DNA from: Lapidilactobacillus bayanensis
GTDB taxonomy: Bacteria; Bacillota; Bacilli; Lactobacillales; Lactobacillaceae
NCBI RefSeq assembly: GCF_003946695.1
Contig: NZ_RHOX01000008.1
Location: 34,140 to 98,139, forward strand
DNA length: 64,000 bases
Reading direction: 5' to 3'
The notes under the pieces are model-generated. The model was not told where the DNA came from and did not search any database. It saw only the letters and a program-made list of their open reading frames with translations. A program made the position numbers and the translations under genes. Below, one piece after another: positions 25,117 through 34,817 of the stretch (position 1 is the stretch's first letter; each line of letters begins with the position of its first letter).

Positions 25117-25616
25117 CTAAAACTATTATGTCGAGGTTCTTCGTGCCTACGGAAAATGCGCTGGTGGAACGCTGCGAGCATTGGTTTGAGCCGAATGAAA
25201 CCCAATTCGTCTCAAACTCAAGCTTTCTTGTAAATGGTAAACCATTAACAAGAATTCCGCGGCTGACCGCGATTTTCCTCCGGCATTGATAAAAAAGATG
25301 ATATGGCGTGATTTAATAGTGGCTTTGTGCTCCTGAAATTAGAAGGCAGCTCAACCACTCGTCAATTCAGCGCTTGCGCAAAGGTTGCCATCTTGTTAAA
25401 TTAGTGGCGGCGAAAGGATACCGCTCAGTAGTGACATTATTGTTGCAACTTTAGTTGTTACAATAAGGCTTGTCTTGGAGACAATTTTGTAAAAATTGGC
25501 TTCAAGCAATGCCCACTACGTTCCAGCGCTAAGTATTCTTTCGCCGCCACGGCAACGCGCACGTTCCATCTGCAACCTTTGCACAGGCACGAAGAATCGC
25601 AACACAACAGTTCTAG
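25117..25616 (+). repeat. Dispersed 500-bp structured element, copy 3
   Basis: Terminal repeats CTAAAACTATTATG and CAGTTCTAG. Left module hairpin arms TTCTTGT-AATGGT / ACCATT-ACAAGAA. Right module stem GTGGCGGCGAAAGGATAC / GTATTCTTTCGCCGCCAC, different in sequence from copy 1 but still paired. It lies between degV and the RNase HI-like gene. Confidence 0.9.
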
Positions 25617-25675
25617 ATCTTGTCATTTCATCAATTCACGCAGGCACGCGATCTAACAGTTTTAGTTGCCACTGA

Positions 25676-26071
25676 TCATCGTTGATAAATGGCCTGTCGT
25701 GCCAACTGATGTGCGGCGCGGTTAGCATTATCGTTAACCATTTTAACTAGAAACAATGGGAATTGATCGGTCACTGCTAAAATCGCAGCCGTTTCCAAGC
25801 CGTAGTGCTTCGCATAACGTTTCTCCAGACTATCCTTGACAATCTTACTATCTGTTTGCAAAACGACTGTAGCGGCTTGTTGGGCATATCTGGCCGCGAT
25901 CAATTGAACCCCTTGCAAAACCGCCTGAAATTCGGCGTGATGATTATCTTGATAGGGCAATGCCAATCCTAGTTGTTCATCGATCGTTTTTTCAGAATTG
26001 TACAAGTGAATGCCAATTCCCGTCAATTGCTTAGCGTCATCAACTGAAGCATCTGTTGCTAACCACAGCAT
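25676..26071 (-). CDS. RNase HI-like protein
   Basis: A 131-residue protein with the RNase H fold signature of the RVT_3 type: LATDASVD (first Asp), HHAEFQAVLQGV (Glu), LQTDSKIVKDSL (second Asp) and the C-terminal NDNANRAAHQLARQA. These are the metal-binding acids of an enzyme that cuts RNA in RNA-DNA hybrids. It is shorter than E. coli RNase HI and lacks the basic handle, as in many Firmicute homologues; activity is therefore not certain. It is divergent from the EbsA-like gene, a pairing I believe is common in lactic acid bacteria. Confidence 0.85.
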   Translation of the reverse strand: MLWLATDASVDDAKQLTGIGIHLYNSEKTIDEQLGLALPYQDNHHAEFQAVLQGVQLIAARYAQQAATVVLQTDSKIVKDSLEKRYAKHYGLETAAILAVTDQFPLFLVKMVNDNANRAAHQLARQAIYQR

Positions 26072-26234
26072 TGTTTCACCACCTAATCTTGAAACTTACA
26101 TTAAATTTCTCGATGATATTTTCATGATACTATTTTTTTCGTTATACTGTCATTATATCGCAATATCCCACGATTATTTCGTGAATGCGAACATTAGCGC
26201 CAGTCTATGCTAAAATATTCAAGTGAGGAAAGTT

Positions 26235-26630
26235 ATGTCTAAAAATAAAAAATTCTATTGTCAACCGTTAACTTTGAACCGACTTAACTTATGGCTGTGG
26301 GTTACTTGCTTGTTATTGTTGGGAATTATTTTACAACTGGAACAGACTGACACCATTAACTGGCTCAGCCTTGTTTTGGCTGGGGCTTTTGTTGTCCTTG
26401 CGGTTCATCTGGTGCTCAGCAGTTTCATCACAGTTAGCGCGGGAAAAATGCAATTACATTTCCCATTTAGTCGCCAAGCTTTGGTATTAAGCAAGCAACA
26501 AGTCGCGCAACTAACGACGACGCCCCACACCATTGAAATCGAATTAAGTCACCATAAATTTTCTTATCGTTATTTAATGACGGCTAAACGTCAGACCGCG
26601 TTACTTAAATTGTGGAAGGAGCAATCATAA
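26235..26630 (+). CDS. ebsA: EbsA-like membrane protein
   Basis: A 131-residue protein with two closely spaced N-terminal membrane helices ([19 protein letters not shown] and [19 protein letters not shown]) and a beta-rich C-terminal part ([16 protein letters not shown]). This shape and its divergence from an RNase HI-like gene suggest the EbsA family of enterococci and lactobacilli, whose function is poorly known. I recall this rather than having aligned it. GTG 26223 is in frame but overlaps the GAGGAAAG site; ATG 26235 is the better start. fhs follows two bases later. Confidence 0.6.
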   Translation: MSKNKKFYCQPLTLNRLNLWLWVTCLLLLGIILQLEQTDTINWLSLVLAGAFVVLAVHLVLSSFITVSAGKMQLHFPFSRQALVLSKQQVAQLTTTPHTIEIELSHHKFSYRYLMTAKRQTALLKLWKEQS

Positions 26631-26632
26631 AG

Positions 26633-28300
26633 ATGGAAGATATCGCTATTGCCCAACAGAACGTCCCAGAACCGATTGAAAAAATTGCCGAGAAAATCGG
26701 CTTAACGACTCAAGAAATCGAACCTTACGGCCACGACAAGGCTAAATTACCCTTGGCTGCCTTAACTAAACTAAATCAAAATCCTGCCGGCAAATTGGTA
26801 CTGGTGACTTCAATCAACCCCACACCAGCAGGCGAGGGGAAATCAACGGTTCTAGTTGGTTTGGCTGATGCGTTACGCCAGCGCCACCAAAAGGCTGTGA
26901 TTGCGTTACGTGAACCATCGCTGGGTCCAGTGATGGGAATGAAAGGCGGTGCTACTGGTGGTGGTTATGCCCAAGTGATGCCAATGGCCGATATTAATTT
27001 GCACTTTACTGGTGATATGCACGCCTTAACTGCCACAGTCAATACTTTGGCCGCTTTAATTGACAATCACATTCATCAGGGGAACGCCCTGCAGATTGAT
27101 CCTAAGCGAATCATCTGGAAGCGCGCCTTAGATATTAATGATCGAGCATTGCGCGAGATTGTGATTGGCTTAGGGAAGCCAGCTAACGGTGAAATGCGGC
27201 AAGATGGCTTTGATATTACGGTTGCCAGCGAAATGATGGCCGTTTTATGTTTAGCCACTAGTTTAGCTGATTTGAAACAGCGAATTGCTAAAATTTTAAT
27301 TGGTTATACTTATGATCGTGAACCAGTTTATGTGGGTGATTTAAAAGTCGCCGGTGCATTGACCGTGCTTTTGAAAGATGCGATTAAACCTAACTTAGTG
27401 CAAACTTTGGAACATACACCGGCAATTATTCACGGTGGACCTTTCGCTAATATCGCCCATGGTTGCAATAGTATTTTAGCTACGGAAGCTGCGATTCATG
27501 CTGGTGATTATGCGATTACTGAAGCCGGATTTGGTGCAGATCTTGGTGCAGAGAAGTTCCTTGATATTGTCACACCTAAGTTATCGAAAACACCCGATGT
27601 CATCGTCGTTGTAGCCACTGTCCGCGCTTTGAAATATAATGGCGGTCAACCGCTCGCTGAACTTAAAGAAGAAAGTGTCAAGGCCTTAGAACGGGGCTAC
27701 GAGAACTTGCATCGTCATCTACAAAACATGCAACGCTACGGGATTCCTGTTGTGGTAAGCATTAATCATTTCACATCTGATTCTGAGAACGAATTAGCAG
27801 TGCTTCAAGATTTAATCAGTCAAGAAGGATTGGTCAGTGCGATTACTGACGTTCATGAAGAAGGTGGCCGTGGTGGTTTAGCCTTAGCTGATTTAGTGAT
27901 GGAAGCTGCTGAAGATGAAGTACCAGATTACAAGCGTTTATATGATGATGGCGAAGCAGTAACAACTAAAATTCGCACGATTGCGCAGAAAATTTATGGC
28001 GCCGCTGATATCGAATTAACTGGTCCGGCTAAAACCCAATTACGTCAAATTAAACGGCATGGCTGGGATAAATTACCAGTTTGTATTGCCAAAACACAAT
28101 ATTCATTTTCAGATCAACCTAAACTTTTGGGCGCACCAACTGGGTTCACATTAACCATTCGCGAATTAATACCAAAGTTAGGTGCAGGTTTTATCGTGGC
28201 AATGGCGGGGAGCGTTTTAACCATGCCTGGTTTGCCGACACACCCAGCTGCTGAAAAAATCGATATTGATGCAGATGGAAAAATTAGCGGCTTGTTCTAA
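26633..28300 (+). CDS. fhs: Formate--tetrahydrofolate ligase
   Basis: Joins formate to tetrahydrofolate with ATP, giving 10-formyl-THF for purine and formyl-Met synthesis. The 555 residues match the family length. [23 protein letters not shown] (around 53-75) is the P-loop region, followed by [32 protein letters not shown] and [10 protein letters not shown]; the C-terminus [17 protein letters not shown] is typical. ATG 26633 starts two bases after ebsA, with AGGAG inside the ebsA end. Formate made by the pflB product in this same window is a plausible source of its substrate. Confidence 0.96.
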   Translation: MEDIAIAQQNVPEPIEKIAEKIGLTTQEIEPYGHDKAKLPLAALTKLNQNPAGKLVLVTSINPTPAGEGKSTVLVGLADALRQRHQKAVIALREPSLGPVMGMKGGATGGGYAQVMPMADINLHFTGDMHALTATVNTLAALIDNHIHQGNALQIDPKRIIWKRALDINDRALREIVIGLGKPANGEMRQDGFDITVASEMMAVLCLATSLADLKQRIAKILIGYTYDREPVYVGDLKVAGALTVLLKDAIKPNLVQTLEHTPAIIHGGPFANIAHGCNSILATEAAIHAGDYAITEAGFGADLGAEKFLDIVTPKLSKTPDVIVVVATVRALKYNGGQPLAELKEESVKALERGYENLHRHLQNMQRYGIPVVVSINHFTSDSENELAVLQDLISQEGLVSAITDVHEEGGRGGLALADLVMEAAEDEVPDYKRLYDDGEAVTTKIRTIAQKIYGAADIELTGPAKTQLRQIKRHGWDKLPVCIAKTQYSFSDQPKLLGAPTGFTLTIRELIPKLGAGFIVAMAGSVLTMPGLPTHPAAEKIDIDADGKISGLF

Positions 28301-28322
28301 CACAAATAAAATGTAGGGGCAA

Positions 28323-28799
28323 ATGATGTACACACTTATTCTAATTATCGGGGCCGCTGTTGTCGGCGCCGATCAACTTTTAAAAACTTGGATCACCAAT
28401 CATATCGCCTTTGGTCACGCAGAAACAATTGTGCCTGGTTTATTATCCATGACCAAGATTCATAACACTGGTGCGGCTTGGAGTAGCTTTGAAGGCAAAA
28501 CTTGGTTCTTTTACATCGTGACGTTAATTGCTGTGGCCATTATTTTACCGTTATTGATTAAGGCTTGGCTTCAAAAAACTAGTCTCGTTTACTATACGGG
28601 CCTAGTTTTGATGTTGGCTGGCACAATTGGCAATTTTATCGACCGCGCGCGCCAAGGTTTTGTCGTTGACATGTTCCAATTAGACTTCATTAATTTTCCT
28701 ATTTTCAACATTGCTGATTTGGCGTTAACGGTTGGTGTGGTGCTACTATTTATCTTCGTTATTTTCCTTGATCGAGATGAGGAGGATACTAATGCCTGA
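28323..28799 (+). CDS. lspA: Lipoprotein signal peptidase (signal peptidase II)
   Basis: An aspartic membrane peptidase that removes signal peptides from diacylglyceryl-modified prolipoproteins. The 158 residues have four hydrophobic segments; the conserved boxes NTGAAWSSF, GNFIDRARQGFVVDMF and FNIADLALTVG hold the catalytic Asp pair (IDR and IAD). ATG 28323 lies behind TAGGGGC. It overlaps the start of the pseudouridine synthase gene by eight bases, the common lspA-rluD-type pairing of Firmicutes. Confidence 0.95.
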   Translation: MMYTLILIIGAAVVGADQLLKTWITNHIAFGHAETIVPGLLSMTKIHNTGAAWSSFEGKTWFFYIVTLIAVAIILPLLIKAWLQKTSLVYYTGLVLMLAGTIGNFIDRARQGFVVDMFQLDFINFPIFNIADLALTVGVVLLFIFVIFLDRDEEDTNA

Positions 28800-29724
28800 A
28801 TACACGGCAAGAATTGACCAAGAGACTGGTCGAATTGATAAGGTGGCCGCTGAATTATTTTCAGAAGTCAGCCGTTCTCAAGTTCAAACGGCGATTAAAA
28901 ATCAACGACTACAAGTTAACGGTCAAGTCGTTAAAGCCAAGTATCAAGTGCAGCCGGCTGACGTGATCACGTTAGTTTTACCTGAGCCAGAACCGATTGC
29001 CGCGCAACCGGAACCAATGGATCTGGATATTGTCTATGAAGATGATCAAGTCATTGTCGTCAATAAGTCACAAGGCATGGTCGTTCATCCAGCACCGGGG
29101 CATTTGCATGGCACGTTAGTTAATGGCTTGTTGGCGCATGGCCAACTTTCGTCCATTAATGGCAAGATTCGTCCCGGAATCGTTCACCGCATCGATCGCG
29201 ATACTTCGGGTTTGTTAATGATTGCCAAAACCGACGTTGCCCACAAGTCATTAACGGAACAATTAAGGCAAAAAACTAATTTGCGTGAATATGTAGCTCT
29301 AGTTCATGGTGTGATTTCGGAAGAGACGGGGACAATTAATGCACCGCTAGCCCGTGATCCGAAGAATCGCAAACGTCAAGCGATCGTTACCGGCGGCCGC
29401 AATGCCGTCACTCATTTCAAAGTAGTCGAACGTTTTGCGGATTATACCTTAATTCGTTGTCGTTTAGAAACCGGGCGCACACACCAAATCCGTGTTCATT
29501 TACAGTATATTAAACATCCCGTCGCCGGCGATCCTTTGTATGGACCGAAGAAAACTTTACCCGGTCACGGACAATTCCTGCACGCTGCCAAACTAGGTTT
29601 TATTCATCCAACGACAGGCAAGTGGCTCGAGTTTGAAGCACCGTTACCAGATATTTTCGCAGAAACTTTAGCACAATTACGCTCGGGTGAACCGATTAGA
29701 TTAGTACCGAATAACGGTCGTTAA
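28792..29724 (+). CDS. rluD: RluD-family pseudouridine synthase
   Basis: A 310-residue enzyme that isomerises uridines in 23S rRNA. An S4 RNA-binding domain (residues about 12-70, SEVSRSQVQTAIKNQRLQVNG) precedes the catalytic domain with the Asp in HRIDRDTSGLL and the RLETGRTHQIRVHL block. The frame continues upstream inside lspA, but ATG 28792 behind GAGGAGG is clearly the start. The exact target sites (RluD-like or RluC-like) cannot be read from sequence alone. The gene ends before a terminator at 29879. Confidence 0.93.
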   Translation: MPEYTARIDQETGRIDKVAAELFSEVSRSQVQTAIKNQRLQVNGQVVKAKYQVQPADVITLVLPEPEPIAAQPEPMDLDIVYEDDQVIVVNKSQGMVVHPAPGHLHGTLVNGLLAHGQLSSINGKIRPGIVHRIDRDTSGLLMIAKTDVAHKSLTEQLRQKTNLREYVALVHGVISEETGTINAPLARDPKNRKRQAIVTGGRNAVTHFKVVERFADYTLIRCRLETGRTHQIRVHLQYIKHPVAGDPLYGPKKTLPGHGQFLHAAKLGFIHPTTGKWLEFEAPLPDIFAETLAQLRSGEPIRLVPNNGR

Positions 29725-29878
29725 ACAGCAATAAATAGTTGGATAGCAACTGTTTGTGTCTACAGCGTTCTTACTACAGTGTCAATTTTAGTATTGGCTC
29801 GAACTGGTAGTCACCAACAATTATTAGGTATTTAGTTCGCGCAATGCGTGCTTAATTGACAATGAATCATCACAAAAA

Positions 29879-29910
29879 GAAGTCGAGAAAAAATCTCGGC
29901 TTCCTTTTAT
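29879..29910 (+). terminator. Terminator after the fhs-lspA-rluD cluster
   Basis: GAAG.CGAGA and TCTCG.CTTC arms with an A-rich loop and a CTTTTATTTT tail. The rest of the gap from 29725 to 30076 shows no gene. Confidence 0.8.
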
Positions 29911-30076
29911 TTTAGATTATTGTGACACCAAGACCTGATTTAAAATAACTCGCTATGCTGTTCTGATCAAAACGCTGGTTCTCAGAACTTTTCTTTTTGC
30001 GGCAACGATTATGTTGCCACTTAGATGATTTGAAGACATGCCCTAGTTTTAGTCAGCATTTTTATTTAACCGCTAA

Positions 30077-31150
30077 TTATTGCCGTAATTTAAACTTTAG
30101 GACGGCCGGATTGTGATCTGAATATTGAAATTGTGTATCGGCAATGTGTACTGACTGCGCTGAAACATTAGGGGAGAGAATGAAGCCGTCGACTAAGGTT
30201 ATAAAAGTGCGCCCCTTTTTGTAAGGCTGATCCATTCCCCGAACAGACGGCACAGCGGCCGCGGCTAGACCAGCAGTAGGAACTGTAAAACCTTGAGGTA
30301 ACTCACTAAACGGAAATAAGTGGGTCCAAGTTAAACCCGACTTTTGTGAATTAAAAATTTGGGCGCTATTTTTCAATAAGCGGTGATTGTAGTCACCGCC
30401 AATAATAACGTAGTCACCGTTTTGATAGGCGTTTTCTGCATAAGCAAATAACTTTTTGAACTGTGCTTTTTGAATACTTTGATCCTTCGTGAAAGCTGAT
30501 AAGTGGACGTTGATGAGTTGTAATTTACGGCCATTGACAACTGGTACTTGTGTCACAGTGAAGCAGCGATCCAGATCAGTCAGTTTGGTCACATTCGTCG
30601 CAATTGGCAGCGAGTAGCGTTGTGCCTGCACTACTTTTTTATTACTTAATGTTACCAGACCAGATTTAGCGGCACCAATCGGATCGTTGAAAGGGTAAAA
30701 AAGATAGGGAGTATCATAATTTTGACCATAAACGCGTGCATGACTCTTTCGAAAGGCATTTGTTAACAAGTTGACTTCATCCACGTTACGAGAACGTTGA
30801 CCCCAACGATCAACCTCCTGAAAGAACGCAAAATCGGGTTGGTTGGCCCTCGTCGTCTTGATCACACCGGCAAGATTACCCTTAACTGCCGCAGTACTAC
30901 GCGCTTTAGATTCTGTGCCGCCATCCATGAAGAAACTGTCTTTAGGCGTGTACGCACCATAGCCAATATTATAAGTTTGCACCGTATAATTAGTGCCAGT
31001 TTTAACCTGCGCGGTTTGATTAGCGACTGGTTTAAGCACCATTTTTGCCGGCAAACGATAGTAAGTAGCAAACACGTAAACTAAGTAGCCCGCCACCACA
31101 ACTAAAAACACACCAAGAATTCTCAATAACCATTTCAACCAACGTTTCAT
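30077..31150 (-). CDS. Membrane-anchored endonuclease/exonuclease/phosphatase-fold protein
   Basis: A 357-residue protein. An N-terminal uncleaved anchor (WLKWLLRILGVFLVVVAGYLVYVF) is followed by an EEP domain with the family boxes in order: YNIGYG, FFQEVDRW (metal Glu), INVHLSA, GGDYNH (metal Asp/Asn), LVDGFILSPNV and SDHNPAVLKF (catalytic His). The topology puts the domain outside the cell, so it may act on extracellular nucleic acid, lipid headgroups or inositol-type phosphates; that is open. The start is ATG 31150. It is monocistronic and stands between a terminator and repeat copy 4. Confidence 0.88.
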   Translation of the reverse strand: MKRWLKWLLRILGVFLVVVAGYLVYVFATYYRLPAKMVLKPVANQTAQVKTGTNYTVQTYNIGYGAYTPKDSFFMDGGTESKARSTAAVKGNLAGVIKTTRANQPDFAFFQEVDRWGQRSRNVDEVNLLTNAFRKSHARVYGQNYDTPYLFYPFNDPIGAAKSGLVTLSNKKVVQAQRYSLPIATNVTKLTDLDRCFTVTQVPVVNGRKLQLINVHLSAFTKDQSIQKAQFKKLFAYAENAYQNGDYVIIGGDYNHRLLKNSAQIFNSQKSGLTWTHLFPFSELPQGFTVPTAGLAAAAVPSVRGMDQPYKKGRTFITLVDGFILSPNVSAQSVHIADTQFQYSDHNPAVLKFKLRQ

Positions 31151-31293
31151 GTTCTAACTCCCTTTGCCCAAAAATCGATTAACGTTGGTAATCGTATAAT
31201 AATGCCGGATTGATGTCAAAAATATCGCTATGAGTATTACTTTAAGCCGGATGAAAACTGATTCGTCTCAAACTTGGTTATGAATGTTAAGAT

Positions 31294-31791
31294 CTAAAAC
31301 TGTTATGTTGCGGTTCTTCGTGCCTGCGGAAAATACGCTGGTGGAACGCTGTGGGCTCGACTTTAAGCCAATCTACGATTGTCTTAAAGCTCGGCCTTGT
31401 CGTAAATGGTAAACCATTAACGACAATATCACAGCTGACCGCGATTTCCCTCCGGCACTGAGTAAAGAGATGATATGGTGTGATTTAACTGCAAGTTTGT
31501 ACTTCTCAAAATTTTATGAGGAAATTCAACCACTCGTCAATTCAGCGCTTGCGCAAAGGTTGCCCTCTCGCTTGTTTAGTGGTGGAAAATAAATACCGCT
31601 CAGTAGTGACATTAATGTTAGCAATTTATTGCTTACATTAAGGCTCGCATTTGAGACGATTTGTCCTGCAATCGACTCAAATCGATGCCCACTACGTTCC
31701 AGCGACTAGTATTTATTTTCCACCACGATACTCGCACGTTCTATACGCAACCTTTGCGCAAGCGCGAAGAACCGCAACAAAACAGTTTTAG
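31294..31791 (+). repeat. Dispersed 500-bp structured element, copy 4 (best preserved ends)
   Basis: 498 bases between CTAAAACTGTTATGTTGCGG and, reversed, the same kind of end closing with CAGTTTTAG. Both modules are complete: left hairpin GTCGT-AATGGT / ACCATT-ACGAC, second hairpin CTTTAAG / CTTAAAG, right stem GTGGAAAATAAATAC / GTATTTATTTTCCAC, outer stem GCGCTTGCGCAAAGGTTGC / GCAACCTTTGCGCAAGCGC (one arm slightly changed). It lies just upstream of the pyr promoter. Confidence 0.92.
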
Positions 31792-31912
31792 TGTTCGCCG
31801 TCACGCTAGCGCACTATATTTCATGACGTCTTTTTGCAAAAGTACAAAAGCAACTGCTACGACAAATATTTCGCAAGTGTACTTGCGAGATACAGTTGAA
31901 CACTTTTGGGAC

Positions 31913-31941
31913 TTGACATTCAAAAAGTAAACCTTTACACT
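31913..31941 (+). promoter_or_regulatory. pyrR-pyrP promoter
   Basis: TTGACA (31913) and TACACT (31936) with a 17-base spacer. A palindrome TCGCAAGT-GT-ACTTGCGA (31871-31888) lies 25 bases before the -35 box and may be an extra control site. Confidence 0.75.
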
Positions 31942-31965
31942 TAGTTTCAATTAAGTCCTTTAATT

Positions 31966-32070
31966 TAGTCCCGTGAGGCTGAGAAGGAATTCGACTTTTT
32001 TAGGTAATCATTGTCTAATTCTGAAAGTTTAATCATGCCTCATGACTAGTTATTGGTCATGGGGCTTTTA
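31966..32070 (+). promoter_or_regulatory. PyrR-dependent attenuator
   Basis: TAGTCCCGTGAGGCTGAGAAGG (31966-31987, in two parts: TAGTCCCGTGAGGCT then GAGAAGG) is the PyrR anti-antiterminator loop, and a terminator with arms GCCTCATGAC / GTCATGGGGC and a T-rich tail follows (32037-32070). With UMP bound, PyrR stabilises the loop and the terminator forms; when UMP is low, transcription continues into pyrR and pyrP. Confidence 0.92.
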
Positions 32071-32097
32071 TTATGCATCGAAATAGGAGGAATGATT

Positions 32098-32613
32098 GTG
32101 GCAAAGGTTGTGATGGATCAGGCGGCGCTGCGCCGGGTACTAACGCGAATGACTTACGAAATAATTGAGCAGAACCGGGGTCTAGGCGATTTAATGATTG
32201 TGGGGATTGAAACGCGGGGAGCGTATTTGGCTCAGCGGATCGGCCAGCAAATTGAACAACTTGAAGGTAAACAGGTACCTGTGATCAATTTAGATATTAC
32301 GAATTACCGTGATGATCGTCCTATTGATGCGACAGTTGCCAAACCAAAACTAGATTTGGGCGTTGAGCAGAAGAATCTCGTTTTAGTCGACGATGTCCTT
32401 TATACTGGTCGGACAATCCGCGCGGCCTTAGATGCGTTGATGAGTAACGGCTGCCCGCAAAAAATTGCCTTAGCCGTTTTAATCGATCGTGGGCATCGTG
32501 AACTGCCGATTCGGCCTGATTTTGTGGGGAAGAATATTCCGACTGCTCATGATGAATCAATTAGTGTGCAGATGACTGAAGTTGATGCTAGTGATCAAGT
32601 TGTTTTGAATTAA
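32098..32613 (+). CDS. pyrR: Bifunctional PyrR regulator/uracil phosphoribosyltransferase
   Basis: A 171-residue PyrR. It binds pyr leader RNA in response to UMP and keeps weak UPRTase activity. The PRPP-binding loop [21 protein letters not shown] and the N-terminal [17 protein letters not shown] are diagnostic. In-frame ATG 32092 sits too close to AGGAGG (32084-32089); GTG 32098, with a spacing of eight, is the start. It is the first gene after its own attenuator and is followed by the uracil permease, giving feedback control of uptake. Confidence 0.95.
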   Translation: MAKVVMDQAALRRVLTRMTYEIIEQNRGLGDLMIVGIETRGAYLAQRIGQQIEQLEGKQVPVINLDITNYRDDRPIDATVAKPKLDLGVEQKNLVLVDDVLYTGRTIRAALDALMSNGCPQKIALAVLIDRGHRELPIRPDFVGKNIPTAHDESISVQMTEVDASDQVVLN

Positions 32614-32651
32614 ATTACCACAAATTATAATGATATTTTGGAGGAAATAAT

Positions 32652-33929
32652 ATGCCAGCTAATCAACATCATGATGAAATTGTTTTAGACATTGAAGATC
32701 GGCCTAAATTCGGACCCTGGGTCGCGTTATCCATTCAACATTTGTTCGCGATGTTCGGCTCGACGGTCCTAGTGCCAATTTTAGTCGGGTTAGATCCCGG
32801 GATTGCGTTGTTCAGTTCGGGTGTGGGGACGTTGTTGCATATTCTGATCACTAAACGTAAAATTCCCGCTTATATGGGTTCTAGTTTTGCTTTTATTATC
32901 CCAATGCAATCCTTAATGAAAACAGTTGGCTATCCGGGAATTTCTCAAGGGATTATCTCGGTTGGCTTGGTCTATGTGATCGTCGCGGCTATTATTTCCC
33001 GAATTGGCTCTGATTGGATTGATAAAGCTTTGCCACCAATCGTTGTCGGTCCGATTGTCATGACGATTGGCTTGTCCTTAGCAACTTCTGCGGCTAACAA
33101 CGCGACATTAGACGCTCATGGTCACTACAATGGCAAAATTTTACTCGTTGCGTTACTCACATTGTTAATCACGATCGTTTTCAACATGTACTTGAAAGGT
33201 TTCTGGGGTGAAATTGCCATTCTTCTTGGGATTATTGTCGGTTATCTTTTAGCCTTGGCCTTTGGTCTGGTGGATTTAACTCCAGTTGTTGAAGCTCATT
33301 GGTTCAAAGCACCAAATTTTGAATTGCCATTCGTTAATTACAAGCCGAAGTTTTACTGGGGTTCGATTGCCATGATGGCGCCGATTGCTTTCGTCACCAT
33401 GACTGAACATATGGGCCATTTGATGGTTTTAAACGGGCTAACTGGGCGCAACTTTTTCAAAGATCCCGGCTTAAATAAGACCTTGACTGGTGATGGGACC
33501 GCGTCAATCTTTGCCGGTTTAGTTGGTGGCCCGGCGATTACCAGTTACGGTGAAAATATCGGGGTCATGGCCATTAACCGAATTTATAGCGTCTGGGTCA
33601 TTATTGGTGCCGCCACTTTCGCCGTTTTATTTAGTTTTATTGGCAAACTCAGTGCCTTAATTCAAAGTATTCCTGGTGCCGTTCTCGGCGGTATTAGCTT
33701 CTTGCTCTTCGGCGTCATCGCCTCGAGTGGCTTACGCATTCTAATTGAAGAACATATCGACTTCAATAAGCGTCGCAACTTAATGATAGCGTCTAGTATT
33801 TTGATTATTGGCGTCGGCAACGTTACTTTGCAATTAGGGACTTACCAATTCACCGGTGTCGCCTTGGCAACTATTATTGGCATTATTTTGAATTTAATCT
33901 TGCCTCAAGAAGCAGCCAGTGAAAAATAA
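32652..33929 (+). CDS. pyrP: Uracil permease (NCS2 family)
   Basis: A 425-residue transporter with about 12-14 membrane segments. QHLFAMFGSTVLVPILVGLDPGIALFSSGVGT at the N-terminus, the conserved TEHMGHLMVLN in the middle and TSYGENIGVMAI later are the UraA/PyrP signatures. It imports uracil by proton symport for salvage. TGGAGGAAA precedes ATG 32652, 38 bases after pyrR. No hairpin terminator appears before the repeat copy that follows, so the transcript may run into that repeat. Confidence 0.95.
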   Translation: MPANQHHDEIVLDIEDRPKFGPWVALSIQHLFAMFGSTVLVPILVGLDPGIALFSSGVGTLLHILITKRKIPAYMGSSFAFIIPMQSLMKTVGYPGISQGIISVGLVYVIVAAIISRIGSDWIDKALPPIVVGPIVMTIGLSLATSAANNATLDAHGHYNGKILLVALLTLLITIVFNMYLKGFWGEIAILLGIIVGYLLALAFGLVDLTPVVEAHWFKAPNFELPFVNYKPKFYWGSIAMMAPIAFVTMTEHMGHLMVLNGLTGRNFFKDPGLNKTLTGDGTASIFAGLVGGPAITSYGENIGVMAINRIYSVWVIIGAATFAVLFSFIGKLSALIQSIPGAVLGGISFLLFGVIASSGLRILIEEHIDFNKRRNLMIASSILIIGVGNVTLQLGTYQFTGVALATIIGIILNLILPQEAASEK

Positions 33930-33943
33930 AGCAGATCGTTGAT

Positions 33944-34066
33944 TCCGAGATGTTGAGCTTCTTCGTGCCTACGGGAAATGCGCTAGTGGAACACTGCGAG
34001 TATTGATTGGGGCCGAATAAAAAACTGATTTGTCTCAAATGCAAGCTTTGTTGTAAGTGGTAAACC
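33944..34066 (+). repeat. Left-module fragment of the dispersed element
   Basis: Begins inside the terminal repeat (ATGTTGAGCTTCTTCG), runs through GTGCCTACGGGAAATGCGC and the CTCAAA arm, and stops inside the apical hairpin at GTAAGTGGTAAACC, where copy 5 starts. Copy 5 appears to have inserted into, or recombined at, this hairpin. Confidence 0.75.
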
Positions 34067-34567
34067 CTAAAACTGTCATGTTGAAGCTTCTTCGTGCCTA
34101 CGGGAAATGCGCTGGTGGAACGCTGCGAGCTTGATTTGAGCCAAATCAAAAACCGATTTGTCTCAAATACAAACTTTCTTGTAAGTGGTAAACCACTAAC
34201 AAGAATGCCGCGGCTGACCGCGATTTTCCTCCGGCACTGACAAAAGTGTGTTAGTGCCGTCCTAACTACAATTTTGCGTCTTAAAAAAATTGGAAGTGAT
34301 TTAAACACTTGTCAGTTCAGCGCTTGCGCAAAGGTTGCCATCTTACTCGATTAGTGGCGGCGAAGAAATACCGCTCAGTAGTGACATTATTGTTGACGAT
34401 TTATCGGCTACAATAAGGCTCGTATTTGAGACGATTCGTCCTTTAATCGGCTCAAATCGACGCCCACTACGTTCCAGCGTTACGTATTTCTTCGCCGCCA
34501 CGGCAACGCGCACGTTACATGAGCAACCTTTGCGCAAGCGCGAAGAATGACAACATAACAGTTCTAG
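34067..34567 (+). repeat. Dispersed 500-bp structured element, copy 5
   Basis: 501 bases between CTAAAACTGTCATG and CAGTTCTAG. Left hairpin TTCTTGT-AGTGGT / ACCACT-ACAAGAA; CGCGG-CTGA-CCGCG; right stem GTGGCGGCGAAGAAATAC / GTATTTCTTCGCCGCCAC; apical arms GTTGACGA / TCGGCTAC. It separates pyrP from carA. Confidence 0.92.
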
Positions 34568-34693
34568 TTGACACTAACTTAATCAGCAATGAACACGCCA
34601 CATTCCCTGAGGTACAAAGAACCACAAGTTCAACGACCAGTTCACTTTTTTACGATCACTAAGTTAGCAAGCGACTGATCAGAGCAAGTAGGT

Positions 34694-34742
34694 TATAATA
34701 GAGATAATTTAAAACGTGACAATCAATTGATTGTCCGTTTTT
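34694..34742 (+). promoter_or_regulatory. carAB promoter -10 box and adjoining terminator-like hairpin
   Basis: TATAAT at 34694 is a strong -10 box; a -35 box is not clear. Just after it, AAACG-GACAATCAA pairs with TTGATTGTC-CGTTT (34711-34742) and is followed by TTTTTGTG, the form of an intrinsic terminator. It could end the upstream pyr transcript or limit entry into carA. No PyrR-binding loop was found here. Confidence 0.55.
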
Positions 34743-34817
34743 GTGTGCCTAGCTATGATCAGTGCCGGACGCGATGAAATTTTAACCATAACTGCTCATA
34801 TAGGGGAGTTGGATAAT

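Noticed and set aside
34568..34817. Second PyrR-binding loop before carA
   Set aside because: No AGUCC...GAGGCU-like sequence; only a plain terminator-like hairpin is present.
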